Shown here in pieces: positions 1 to 8,015 of a stretch of 64,000 nt of DNA. Origin of the DNA: Vicinamibacterales bacterium (GTDB lineage: Bacteria; Acidobacteriota; Vicinamibacteria; Vicinamibacterales; SCN-69-37); NCBI GenBank assembly GCA_030827135.1, contig JAURFE010000001.1:876368-940367 (forward strand), in the 5' to 3' direction. Position numbers and translations under genes: made by a program. Positions within the stretch are counted from its first letter, which is position 1; each line of letters starts with the position of its first letter. The notes beneath the pieces are model-generated. The model made no database searches and was not told where the DNA came from. It worked only from the letters and a program-made list of their open reading frames with translations.

Positions 1-318
1 CCCACACCGCCGATATCCGCGCTGCCGTTTGAACCCGCGCTTGACCGCACGTTCACGGCTTCAGATACGCTGCGCCTCTTCTTCAAGACCGCGCAGCGTC
101 AGCGCAAGCCGCTGCTCGCCACGGTGTCAGCGCTCACCGCCGACGGCGCAACGGTCGTGACGTTGGATCGCGACCTGCCGAATGACGGCGCACTCGACAT
201 CCGGCTGCCGCTCGCGCAGCTGACGCCGGGCGCGTACATCCTGAGAGTGGTTGTCAGTGATGGCACACGAACCGCGCGGAAAGAGCTGGGGTTCGTGGTG
301 GAAAAGCACCCTTATTGA
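1..318 (+). CDS. C-terminal fragment of an exported or VWFA-type protein (partial)
   Basis: The frame is open from base 1 to a TGA at 316-318, giving the last 105 residues of a protein whose start lies left of the window. The visible part is a beta-rich tail: a stretch reading roughly as short strands, then a segment ending in GAYILRVVVSDG and ARKELGFVV. This resembles the C-terminal beta-sandwich of acidobacterial VWFA-related proteins, in which a final strand ends in a similar 'RRxxxFxV' pattern. That assignment rests only on overall resemblance. It is the convergent neighbour of the LVIVD protein, with a hairpin repeat between the two stop codons. Confidence 0.45.
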   Translation, partial: PTPPISALPFEPALDRTFTASDTLRLFFKTAQRQRKPLLATVSALTADGATVVTLDRDLPNDGALDIRLPLAQLTPGAYILRVVVSDGTRTARKELGFVVEKHPY

Positions 319-373
319 GGATTGAGGATTGAGGATTGAGGATTGGGAATTGCCCAATCCTCAACCCTCAATA
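313..373. repeat. GATTGAG tandem repeat ending in a hairpin between convergent genes
   Basis: Four head-to-tail copies of GATTGAG run into a perfect 10-bp stem (GAGGATTGGG at 338-347, CCCAATCCTC at 353-362, loop AATTG). The outer ends TATTGAGG (313-320) and CCTCAATA (366-373) are also complementary. It overlaps the last codons of the left gene and lies 10 nt from the stop of the right gene, so it probably works as a bidirectional terminator. There is no T tract. Confidence 0.6.
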
Positions 374-382
374 ACGCCGCGC

Positions 383-2173
383 TTACTTCAACGTTCCTGC
401 GTAGCCGGTAATTGTCGCGATCAACGACCGGTACTTTTTCGCGTCGATCGGGTTCGCCTGCTTGGCGTCCGTCTCGAGGCCCTGGATGAGTTTGGTCAGC
501 GCCTCGGCCGCCGTCGCGCGCGCGGCGCCGGTCGCCTTTTCGGCGGCGGCGAGCGCGTTCGCCACCTCGGTTCCCCGCGCCATGGTCATCCCACGGCTGC
601 GCGTGAGCTGGTCGATGTAGGCGCGCGCCACCACCGGGCTGTTGGGCCACGCCATCTTCGGCTGCGACTGCGCGTTGAACTCCTGCATCCGCACGAGCTT
701 CGCGGCGTCAATCTCGTTCTGCGACAGGAATTCGCTGGGCTTCAGCTCAAGCACGTCCACGCCACGGGCGATCTCCGAGCCGTAGATGTGGCCGTTGTAC
801 CAGTACACGGACCAGTAGCCGGCCGTGATGAGCTTCTCGGCGCTGACCGGGCCGCGATCAAAGAACGCGATTTCGACCGGACGGGTCGCGTCGGTGAAGT
901 CGAACACCGAGAGGCCTCCCTGGTACCACGCCTGCACCTTGATGTCGCGGCCGGGCACAGGAATCAGGGACCCGTTGTGCGCGACGCAGTTCTCCGTCGC
1001 CGTCTGCGCGGCCGGCAGCTTGAAGTAGCTGCGGAAGATCATCTTCTTGTTGTGGATCTCGAAGATCGCGTTGGCGCCCCAGCTCGGCAGGTCCGTGTCG
1101 CGGCAGCGCGGCGACGTGCCGCCGCCCCACTCGTCAGTGAAGATGACCTTCGTACCGTCGTTGTTGAACGTCGCCGAGTGCCAGTAGGCAAAGCTCGGAT
1201 CGCTGACCGCATCCAGACGCACCGGGTTCACGGGGTCGGACACGTCAAGCAAGATGCCGTTGCCCGAGCAGGCGCCGGCGGCCAGGCCCAGCTCCGGGTA
1301 CACCGTGATGTCGTGGCACTGATTCGTGGTCGACGTGGCCTGGGTGCCTTCGCCGTGCCGTCCGCCGGGCCACAGGCCCGCGATGGCGCCCGTGCCGTAG
1401 TCCTGGAAGATGCGGGGGCGGGAGACAATGCGCGCCTGCTCGGGGTTCTTGAGCGGCACTTCGATGACGTCGATGCTGAAGAGCGCGGTCTCCGGGTTCT
1501 CACCGGGCGCGCCGCCCGAGCAGATCGCGAGTTCGTCGGTCTGACGCACGCCGCTCGTGCCTGACCCGTAAACGTACAGGACGTCTGGATTCTTGACCGA
1601 CGGCACGAGCGAGTGCGTATGGGACCCGCGGCAGGTCTGCACCGCCGCCACCTGGCGCGGCTTGTCGAGGTCGCTGATGTCGAAGATGCGCACGCCGCGG
1701 AACCGCTCGGGGTTCGGCTTGCCCATTTCGCCGGTGCCCTGTGTGCCGCAGTCCACGCGGCCGTTGCCCTGCTCGACCGACATGAACAGCAGGTTGCCGT
1801 AGACCGACAGGTCGCCCTGGCCGCCCGGGCACGGAATCGACGCGCGCAGCCGGATCTTACGCGGGTCCTCGATGTCGTAGAAGTTGAACCCGTAGAAGTT
1901 GCCGAGGAACAGGGTCGTGTCCTTGAACGCCAGGTCGGAGTTGGCGAAGTTCAGGCCACCCGACATCGGGTCGCCGAAGTTCTCGGGACGCGGCATGTTC
2001 GCCAGCAGTTCGATGTTCTTCGCCGCCACCCCGGCATCCTTCAAGCCGGCCTTCAGGCCCACCCGGGGATCGGTCGGCGACGGCGGCGCCTGCTGTGCGG
2101 ATATCTGTATCGCCCCAACGGCCACGACGGCCACACACACGGACCACATCAGTCTCTTTGTCATCTGCGTCAT
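383..2173 (-). CDS. Secreted LVIVD-repeat beta-propeller protein
   Basis: 596 residues. It has an N-terminal signal peptide (hydrophobic VCVAVVAVGAIQ, then SAQQA) and a long body with repeating units of the LVIVD type: phrases such as GFNFYDIEDPRKIRLRASI, VRIFDISDLDKPRQVAAV and GLSVFDFTDATRPVEIAFFD recur about every 50 residues. This is typical of a seven-bladed propeller exported to the periplasm or cell surface. The C-terminal 90 residues are Ala/Lys-rich and probably helical. No catalytic residues are evident, so the substrate or partner is unknown. Start: ATG at 2173; a second ATG three codons in is equally usable. It is transcribed alone, upstream of the hairpin repeat at 313-373. Confidence 0.75.
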   Translation of the reverse strand: MTQMTKRLMWSVCVAVVAVGAIQISAQQAPPSPTDPRVGLKAGLKDAGVAAKNIELLANMPRPENFGDPMSGGLNFANSDLAFKDTTLFLGNFYGFNFYDIEDPRKIRLRASIPCPGGQGDLSVYGNLLFMSVEQGNGRVDCGTQGTGEMGKPNPERFRGVRIFDISDLDKPRQVAAVQTCRGSHTHSLVPSVKNPDVLYVYGSGTSGVRQTDELAICSGGAPGENPETALFSIDVIEVPLKNPEQARIVSRPRIFQDYGTGAIAGLWPGGRHGEGTQATSTTNQCHDITVYPELGLAAGACSGNGILLDVSDPVNPVRLDAVSDPSFAYWHSATFNNDGTKVIFTDEWGGGTSPRCRDTDLPSWGANAIFEIHNKKMIFRSYFKLPAAQTATENCVAHNGSLIPVPGRDIKVQAWYQGGLSVFDFTDATRPVEIAFFDRGPVSAEKLITAGYWSVYWYNGHIYGSEIARGVDVLELKPSEFLSQNEIDAAKLVRMQEFNAQSQPKMAWPNSPVVARAYIDQLTRSRGMTMARGTEVANALAAAEKATGAARATAAEALTKLIQGLETDAKQANPIDAKKYRSLIATITGYAGTLK

Positions 2174-2237
2174 ATCCTCACCCTGTCGTGGGAAGCCTCA
2201 ACCCAGGGCTGCCCTGCGTACCCAACCTGACCCACCC

Positions 2238-2897
2238 CTACTTGAGGTCCTTGAGCATTTGCGTCATGCGCGCAATTTCCATGCGCTGATCCGAGTCCAC
2301 GTGCGACGCGAAATCAAAAATCTCCGGCTGCTGCGCGGCGCCCGGCGAATGAAACAGCTCCTCGACCATGACCAGCGCGCCCATGTGGTGCTTGATCATT
2401 CCTGTGAGAAACAACCGATCAAACGCCACGCCTTTCGCGGCCGCAAGCGTCGCCATTTCGGCATCAGTCAGCATGCCCGGCATCATCCCGCCCGGCATGT
2501 GATGGGCGTGTTCGCTCGGCAGCGGCTGCTTGCGTTCCTGCAGCCACCCGCGCATCCAGCCGATTTCATCGTTCTGCGACACTTCAATGCGCAGCGCCAT
2601 CATGCGCATCGATTCGCTCTCCGTGCGCGACTTGAGCAGGTTCACCATTTCGATGGCCTGCGCGTGATGCGTGATCATGCCGGAAATGAACGCGACATCG
2701 CCCGGCGCAAACGGCAAGGTCACGCCCGTGCCGGCCGTGCTCATCGGTGCCGTGGTGCTCGCCTCGCCCGGCCTCCCCATCGTCACCACGACCGGTGCGC
2801 CCGCCTGCCCAGCCGGGGCCATCGTCTGGCACGCGGACAAGGTGGCGGCGGTGACGGCCAGACTGGCGATCTTCCACAAATGAGTGCGCAGGCTCAA
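2238..2897 (-). CDS. DUF305 family lipoprotein
   Basis: 219 residues with a lipoprotein signal (LSAC lipobox at about residues 20-23). The mature part has two copies of the DUF305 helical unit: HHAQAIEMV around residue 78 and MIKHHMGALVMVEEL around residue 165. The paired histidines and several methionines between them are the family hallmark and suggest binding of a metal, possibly copper. DUF305 proteins have a ferritin-like four-helix fold and are exported; their function is not settled. Its stop lies 64 bp upstream of the LVIVD gene, on the same strand, so co-transcription is possible. The ATG at 2897 is the first start after the repeat-rich spacer. Confidence 0.85.
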   Translation of the reverse strand: MSLRTHLWKIASLAVTAATLSACQTMAPAGQAGAPVVVTMGRPGEASTTAPMSTAGTGVTLPFAPGDVAFISGMITHHAQAIEMVNLLKSRTESESMRMMALRIEVSQNDEIGWMRGWLQERKQPLPSEHAHHMPGGMMPGMLTDAEMATLAAAKGVAFDRLFLTGMIKHHMGALVMVEELFHSPGAAQQPEIFDFASHVDSDQRMEIARMTQMLKDLK

Positions 2898-2935
2898 ACT
2901 CCGCTCAAGAGAATACCTGATGAATGGCCCACGTG

Positions 2936-3092
2936 GTTCATGGTGCTGTTTCCGGGTTCAGGGGGGCCAGGCGCGGGGTTCCGGTTTCGGGCCTCCAAGG
3001 CCGCTGTGGGCAGGCGCCGCGACAGCACCCAGAACCCCGGAACCTGGAACCTGGAACAGAACCACCGAACCATGAACCGATGAACCATGAAC
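2936..3092. repeat. GGTTC/GAACC low-complexity intergenic repeat, inverted halves
   Basis: The left half is made of GGTTC(A/C)GGG-like units and the right half of GGAACCTGGAACC and ACCATGAACC units (for example ACCATGAACCGATGAACC). The two halves are roughly complementary and could fold into a long imperfect hairpin between divergent genes. Similar GGACCC/GAACCC repeats recur at 36.6, 45.8, 54.8 and 57.7 kb. Confidence 0.6.
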
Positions 3093-3114
3093 CCGATGTG
3101 TGTACCATCGCCGC

Positions 3115-4494
3115 ATGCCCACTCACGCCGACCTGCTGAAACGCACCGCTGATCACGCCATCGTCTACCTGGACACCATCGGCGAACGGCACGTCGGCGC
3201 GATGTCGTCGGCCGATGACCTTCGACGCCAGTTGGCCGTGCCGCTGCCGGACTCGGGCGACAGCGAGGACGCGGTCATCGACGCGCTGGCATCGGCTGGC
3301 GCACGTGGCACGGTGGCCACGCAGGGCCGCCGGTACTTCGGGTTCGTGGTTGGCGGCAGTGTGCCGGCCGCGACCGCGGCCGACTGGCTCGTCTCGGCAT
3401 GGGACCAGAACGCAGGTGTCTTCGTCCTCTCCCCGATCGTGTCCGTCGTGGAAGACGTCACGGCCGGGTGGTTGAAGGATCTCGCCGGGTTGCCGGCGGG
3501 GTGGAGCACCGGATTTGTCACGGGGTGCCAGGCCGCGAACTTTACAGCCCTGGCCACCGCACGCCACCACGTCCTGAACCAGGCTGGCTGGGATGTCGAG
3601 GCCAGCGGCCTCTACGGCGCCCCATGGGTACATGTCGTGTGCAGCGAGGAGTCGCACTACACGATCTTCAACGCGCTGAAGCTGCTGGGATTCGGGGCGG
3701 ACCGGGTCACGCGTGTTCCCGCTGACGAGCAGGGCCGCATGCGCGCAGACGAACTTGCGCGCACACTCGCCGCGGTCACCGGCCCGACGATTGTCTGTGC
3801 GCAGGCCGGCAACGTGAACACCGGCGCATTTGATCCGATCGACGAGATTGCCACCATTACTGCAGCGCACGGCGCCTGGCTGCACGTGGATGGCGCGTTC
3901 GGGTTGTGGACAGCCGCGAGTCCCACGCGAGCGCACCTGGTGGCCGGCACTGCGCGCGCTGACTCGGTCGCCACCGATGCACACAAGTGGATCAACGTGC
4001 CGTACGATTCCGGGGTCGTCTTCACCGCACACCCGGCGTCACATCGTCGGGCGATGACGTTGTCGGCGGCGTACATCATCGAGTCGGCGAAGGAACGTGA
4101 TCCGCATGAGTTTGTGCCTGAGGAATCACGTCGCGGCCGCGCCGTGCCGATTTATGCGGCGTTGAGGACGATGGGCCGGAAGGGGTTTGGGGAGCTCATC
4201 GACCGCTGCTGCAATCACGCGACGCGCCTTGCGGCCCGGCTCCGCGCAGATGCACGGCTCGAAGTGCTCAACGACGTGGTCATCAACCAGGTGCTGGTGC
4301 GCGTGCGTGGCACCGACCCCGATGCCGCCACACGCGCGATGGTCGAACGCCTTCAGCAGGAGGGCACGTGCTGGGCCAGCGGCACCACCTGGAAAGGCAT
4401 GGCTGCGCTGCGGCTCTCGGTCAGTAACTACTCCACCACCGATGCCGACATCGACCGCACGGCCGAGGCGATCCTCAAGGTGACGACGCCCTGA
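3115..4494 (+). CDS. Pyridoxal-dependent decarboxylase / aminotransferase-family enzyme (group II)
   Basis: 459 residues from the ATG at 3115 (MPTHADLL); an upstream in-frame ATG at 3100 adds only five codons. It is a fold-type I PLP enzyme of the aromatic-L-amino-acid decarboxylase family. The cofactor lysine is in VATDAHKWINVPYDSG (K at about 291). The Asp that contacts the pyridine nitrogen is in WLHVDGAFGLW, about residue 260, and the family's TGCQAANFTALATAR segment lies near residue 140. It is cytosolic, with no signal peptide. The substrate cannot be read from sequence: bacterial members act on aromatic amino acids, glutamate, aspartate or diaminobutyrate. The length is normal for the family. 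It is apparently a single-gene unit. Confidence 0.85.
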   Translation: MPTHADLLKRTADHAIVYLDTIGERHVGAMSSADDLRRQLAVPLPDSGDSEDAVIDALASAGARGTVATQGRRYFGFVVGGSVPAATAADWLVSAWDQNAGVFVLSPIVSVVEDVTAGWLKDLAGLPAGWSTGFVTGCQAANFTALATARHHVLNQAGWDVEASGLYGAPWVHVVCSEESHYTIFNALKLLGFGADRVTRVPADEQGRMRADELARTLAAVTGPTIVCAQAGNVNTGAFDPIDEIATITAAHGAWLHVDGAFGLWTAASPTRAHLVAGTARADSVATDAHKWINVPYDSGVVFTAHPASHRRAMTLSAAYIIESAKERDPHEFVPEESRRGRAVPIYAALRTMGRKGFGELIDRCCNHATRLAARLRADARLEVLNDVVINQVLVRVRGTDPDAATRAMVERLQQEGTCWASGTTWKGMAALRLSVSNYSTTDADIDRTAEAILKVTTP

Positions 4495-4633
4495 GCACAT
4501 CGGCGTGTCTTCGGAGCAGGGCCGCCCTCCACAGCATGTCGACCGGAACGTACGCCGGTGTGGCGCGCCGGGGGGTGTAGCGAAGTAGACAGACACCGTC
4601 CTCCGGGGCCACTAGGCTGGTCCTGAGGTAACG

Positions 4634-5086
4634 GTGAACGCCGAACAATTCAACACGCTCAACCTGTGGATGGCCATCCTGGCAATTGCCGCGGTGGTGC
4701 AACTCCTCGCGATGGCCGCGATCGCCATCCTGGGGTATCGCCTCTACGCCAAAGCCAGTTCGACGCTGGGGGACCTGGAGCGACGGCACATTGACCCGCT
4801 CACGCAGAGCGTCAACAAAGTGCTCGACAACGTGAACGCCGAGGTCGCCCGGGTGCGACACCTCGGCGACAAGGTGGAGCGCACCGCCGAGGCAGTGACC
4901 GGCGGCATCAGCAGCGCCGCGTCATCAGTCAGGGACGCGGTGTTGCCGGGCTACGCGGTCACCCGTGGGGTGTTCGCGGCGGTATCGGCGTTTCGCAACG
5001 GCGGCAAACACGCGCGGCAGCAGCAGCTGGCACGGCGCGAGAGTGATTTCGATAACAACCAGGCAATCAACGAAAGAAGGCAATGA
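4634..5086 (+). CDS. Small single-pass membrane protein with coiled-coil tail
   Basis: 150 residues. The GTG start at 4634 is preceded by TGAGGTAAC, a fair ribosome binding site. Residues 10-35 form one transmembrane helix (WMAILAIAAVVQLLAMAAIA). A long amphipathic segment follows with regularly spaced hydrophobic residues, then a basic C-terminus. This arrangement resembles DUF948-type proteins. It overlaps the YtxH gene by 4 nt (ATGA), so the two are translationally coupled and probably work together as envelope or stress-associated proteins. No precise function can be given. Confidence 0.65.
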   Translation: MNAEQFNTLNLWMAILAIAAVVQLLAMAAIAILGYRLYAKASSTLGDLERRHIDPLTQSVNKVLDNVNAEVARVRHLGDKVERTAEAVTGGISSAASSVRDAVLPGYAVTRGVFAAVSAFRNGGKHARQQQLARRESDFDNNQAINERRQ

Positions 5087-5424
5087 TGCGCGAAATGAAG
5101 ACGAATGACACTGAAAGCCGCAACAGCGGTTTTGTGATGGGGATGCTGGTCGGCGCCGCTGTGGGTGCGACCGTGGGTCTGTTGCTGGCCCCGAAGTCCG
5201 GCTCGGAACTGCGGCACCGGCTGTATGAATCGACCGGTCGTCTGCGCCAGACGGCGGTGAAGGGGTACGACGCCGCCGTGGAGACCGTCTCGCACGCCGT
5301 GGACAACGTCGTCGAGCGGGGCAAGGCAGCCGCGCAACAGGGCCAGGAAGCCTACGACAACGTCCGCAAGTCGGCCGCAAACGGCGCAGACAACGTCGCC
5401 AAGGCCGCAACCGGCCGGCTGTAG
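5083..5424 (+). CDS. YtxH domain protein
   Basis: 113 residues. Residues 15-45 carry the YtxH signature: a glycine-rich transmembrane segment (FVMGMLVGAAVGATVGLLLAP) followed by KSGSELRHRL. The rest is a polar helical tail with many Ala, Lys and Gln, resembling LEA or apolipoprotein-like helices. YtxH proteins are small membrane proteins often found among general-stress genes; their biochemical role is unknown. The ATG overlaps the stop codon of the preceding membrane protein, and a strong terminator hairpin follows 25 nt after its stop, so the two genes form a closed bicistronic unit. Confidence 0.85.
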   Translation: MMREMKTNDTESRNSGFVMGMLVGAAVGATVGLLLAPKSGSELRHRLYESTGRLRQTAVKGYDAAVETVSHAVDNVVERGKAAAQQGQEAYDNVRKSAANGADNVAKAATGRL

Positions 5425-5449
5425 CACCGGTCGTCGGTGTTATTTGGCG

Positions 5450-5477
5450 CGCCGAGGGGGCACTGGCCCCCTCGGCG
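5450..5477 (+). terminator. Strong terminator hairpin after the YtxH operon
   Basis: A perfect 12-bp stem, CGCCGAGGGGGC (5450-5461) with GCCCCCTCGGCG (5466-5477), and a 4-nt loop ACTG. The downstream sequence is not T-rich, so it may be a factor-assisted or weakly intrinsic terminator. Confidence 0.75.
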
Positions 5478-5512
5478 TCGTCGCGTCTGTGGGCCTGCGT
5501 TAAGCTGAACAG

Positions 5513-7141
5513 ATGCGCGCCTTCACGCAAATCGTCGTCGTACGCCTCACCGCCGCAGCACTGCTTCTTCTGGCAGCGGCCTCGCCGTTCTCCGCCCAGT
5601 CGCCCGCGCCACAGCGGGACCTCCGCAACGGCTGGGAGGTGCATCGCGAACTCGTGGTGCCGCCGCAGGCGCGGATCGAGGCGCCGAAATACTTTCCGAG
5701 TTTTTTTGAGTACCACGACTTCGTGATGTTCCATCCGACCGTGGGCTACTACGCCGCCGGTCGCGTGGACTTCGTGGATCACTACCGCACCTACCCTGTC
5801 GTGCTGGCGCCGCTGTTCGGCCACATGATCGCGGAGCAGATCTTCACGATGTGGAACGGCATGCGCAAGGCCGGCACGCTCACGCCGGGCGAACGCTTCA
5901 CCATCGCCGAGTTCGGCCCGGGCGACGGCGCCCTGGCCGAGGCGATCCTCGACTACCTCGTGCGCAAGGCCGAGGGCGACACGGCGTGGCGGGCCTTTGC
6001 CGATCAGGTGCTCTACGTCTGTTACGACCGCTCCCCATCCCTCAACAAGGTGCAGCTGGAGCGGAACAAACGATTTGGCAGGCGGTTCGAGGCGCGCGTC
6101 GCCGATGCCACCAACATGACGGCCACGGTCGCTAAAGGCAGCCTGAAGGGCATCATCCTTTCGAACGAACTGCCGGACGCGTTCAGCGTCCACAAGATCA
6201 TCCTGTCGGCCGACGGCGTGGCGGAAGTGGCCTTTGTGGTGCCCTCGCTGCCTGCGGACACCTGGCGGACAGTGCAGCCGCTGCTGCCGGCGGCCGTGGC
6301 GCGGGCGATTGACGGCGACGACCGTGCGATCGAAGACCGGTTCCTCGACGGGCAGCGCGAAGGGAATGTCTATCTGACCCGGTCATCGTTCGTGACGTTG
6401 CTCGAGCAGCTTCGGACCAGCCGCGTCTACGACGACACCGCAAACGCGATGCAGTTCCGTGAGCTGTACGCACCGGCAGCCACCGTGCCGGTCGTGGCTG
6501 ACCATCTGAGTCGCTACGCCGACCTCTACGCCGGCGTCCTCGCGCGAGACCGGCGTGGCCTTGTCAGCTACGTCAACCCCGGTGCTGAGAGCTTCATTCG
6601 CGAGTCGGCCGCCGTCCTCACCGCCGGGTACATGTTAACGATTGACTACGGCGGCAACTGGGAGGAAATGCTGAATCAGCAGACCTACCCGCGTTTCCGC
6701 ACCTACGGACCGTCACAGCAGACGGGGGCGCACCTGGCGCCGAACCAGATCGACACCTTCGCCCCGTACGTCGGGCCGACGCTCAACGACTTCACGACCG
6801 ACGCCAACTTCACCCTGCTCGCCGCCGAAGGGGAACTCGTCGGGCTGCGTCCGATCTACTACGGCGCCCAGCGCGCGTTGCAGGCCGGCACCAGCGTGTC
6901 GCTCGACACCGTGCCTGAAGCACGTGTGCGCGAGGGCAACACGTCCGAATTCCAGGGTTGGGCGCAGAGCTTCGCCGGTCCGAGCGTCTACAAGATGTTG
7001 CTGCAGCAAAAGGCCGGCACCGATCCGGCCTACCGCTTCGCCGGTCAACACGCCGAGCCACTTGCACTCGACATGAGCACGTTGAATGCCGAACAGCGGG
7101 CACGGGCGGAGGCGATCGCGCTGCGCCTCAAGAAGAAATAG
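5513..7141 (+). CDS. MidA/NDUFAF7-like SAM-dependent methyltransferase with a signal peptide
   Basis: 542 residues. The MidA (DUF185) family marks are present: motif I AEFGPGDGALAEA at about 132-144, the family motif SNELPDAFSVHK near 217, and LTIDYGGNWEE near 376. YFPSFFEYHDFVMFHPTVGYY matches the N-terminal 'F..YM...LY.P..GYY' segment. MidA/NDUFAF7 proteins are protein arginine methyltransferases that assist complex I assembly and act in the cytosol or mitochondrial matrix. Unusually, this one begins with a clear Sec signal peptide (LTAAALLLLAAASPFSAQ, AxA-like cleavage near residue 29). It is about 150 residues longer than typical MidA. Export is predicted from sequence only. It converges with, and overlaps by 14 nt, the gene on the other strand. 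Confidence 0.75.
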   Translation: MRAFTQIVVVRLTAAALLLLAAASPFSAQSPAPQRDLRNGWEVHRELVVPPQARIEAPKYFPSFFEYHDFVMFHPTVGYYAAGRVDFVDHYRTYPVVLAPLFGHMIAEQIFTMWNGMRKAGTLTPGERFTIAEFGPGDGALAEAILDYLVRKAEGDTAWRAFADQVLYVCYDRSPSLNKVQLERNKRFGRRFEARVADATNMTATVAKGSLKGIILSNELPDAFSVHKIILSADGVAEVAFVVPSLPADTWRTVQPLLPAAVARAIDGDDRAIEDRFLDGQREGNVYLTRSSFVTLLEQLRTSRVYDDTANAMQFRELYAPAATVPVVADHLSRYADLYAGVLARDRRGLVSYVNPGAESFIRESAAVLTAGYMLTIDYGGNWEEMLNQQTYPRFRTYGPSQQTGAHLAPNQIDTFAPYVGPTLNDFTTDANFTLLAAEGELVGLRPIYYGAQRALQAGTSVSLDTVPEARVREGNTSEFQGWAQSFAGPSVYKMLLQQKAGTDPAYRFAGQHAEPLALDMSTLNAEQRARAEAIALRLKKK

Positions 7142-8015
7142 ACGGCCGGTCCTCGTCGTCTTCCGTGTCCCACTGCCGCCGCAAGGCGGCGGTGCGCTGA
7201 CGCCGCCGATACCGGGCCATGGCGCCAAGCGCGATGATGACGAGCCAGACGACGGAGGAAGACGCCAGGAGGGGGACCCACAAGGTCCACCGGCGCTGAC
7301 GATCCCAGAAATCAGCGGCGACAGACGTCAGGGGGCGGCCGGTCAGCGTCGCCATCGCCACGTCGAAGGGTTGGCCGGATGCCACGTGCTGCAGGACCGT
7401 CGCCGGGAATGCCGGACCGTGGGTGGCCATGAGATCGCGCACCACCGCTGCGGACAGCACATAGCCGCGGGCACTCGACTGCGGAGTACCGTCAAACAGC
7501 GCGTCAATCTCCGCCAGCGAGCGCCGCGGGCCCGAAAGCATCGCGGACGCCAGACGCGCAGCGTCGCCAAGCGTCGACGGCCGTTCGGCAGCCTCCGATA
7601 AGCCCTCGTGAAACCAGCGCGGCACCGGATGTCCGCTCGCTGCGCGATCGATCAGAATGTGTGTGACCTCGTGCCGCAGCACATCCTCAAGCGTGTCATG
7701 CGGCCACGCAGGCGCTCGCGAGGGGAAAAGCACGATGAGATCGTGCGCGCTGACCGCGTATCCACCCACCCAGGCGGGGACTCGCCGGGCCTCCGCGCTG
7801 TCGTCGGTCGCCAGCACCACGCGAATCGGATCGCCGGCGTCACGGAGCCCCACGAGGGCGACGATGCGCCGGAAGCTGTTGAGGTTCCATGACTCCAGGC
7901 GCGTCTGCACAGGGCGCAGTGAAGGCGACGCCTCGAACAGCAACACCGGGACCGGCTGGGCCGACGTCACCGAGGCGGTCAGCAGCGCGATCACACACAG
8001 GCACGTACGCGGCAC
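7128..8015 (-). CDS. Membrane-anchored gluzincin metallopeptidase (peptidase MA-like)
   Basis: 295 residues from the GTG at 8015, which overlaps the TAG of the upstream GNAT gene by one base (TAGTG). The order is: signal peptide (CVIALLTASVTSAQ); a beta/alpha domain; the zinc motif HEVTH at about 114-118 (VLRHEVTHILID); the third ligand in WFHEGLSEAAE some 20 residues later; and a C-terminal transmembrane helix (WVPLLASSSVVWLVIIALGA) followed by an RRRQR cytoplasmic anchor. The HExxH...E arrangement is that of peptidase MA-type gluzincins. The enzyme is probably tethered to the membrane with its active site outside. The natural substrate is unknown. Confidence 0.75.
   Translation of the reverse strand: MPRTCLCVIALLTASVTSAQPVPVLLFEASPSLRPVQTRLESWNLNSFRRIVALVGLRDAGDPIRVVLATDDSAEARRVPAWVGGYAVSAHDLIVLFPSRAPAWPHDTLEDVLRHEVTHILIDRAASGHPVPRWFHEGLSEAAERPSTLGDAARLASAMLSGPRRSLAEIDALFDGTPQSSARGYVLSAAVVRDLMATHGPAFPATVLQHVASGQPFDVAMATLTGRPLTSVAADFWDRQRRWTLWVPLLASSSVVWLVIIALGAMARYRRRQRTAALRRQWDTEDDEDRPSISS

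Noticed and set aside
313-373. CRISPR array from short direct repeats
   Set aside because: Units are 7 bp with no unique spacers and no cas genes. The same holds for the other tandem repeats in the window.
329-1564. 411-codon open frame on the plus strand opposite the LVIVD gene
   Set aside because: It is an antisense shadow caused by GC-rich third codon positions; composition is Arg/Ala/Gly-heavy with no domain. The same applies to many long opposite-strand frames, for example 18834-21629 and 51108-52619.
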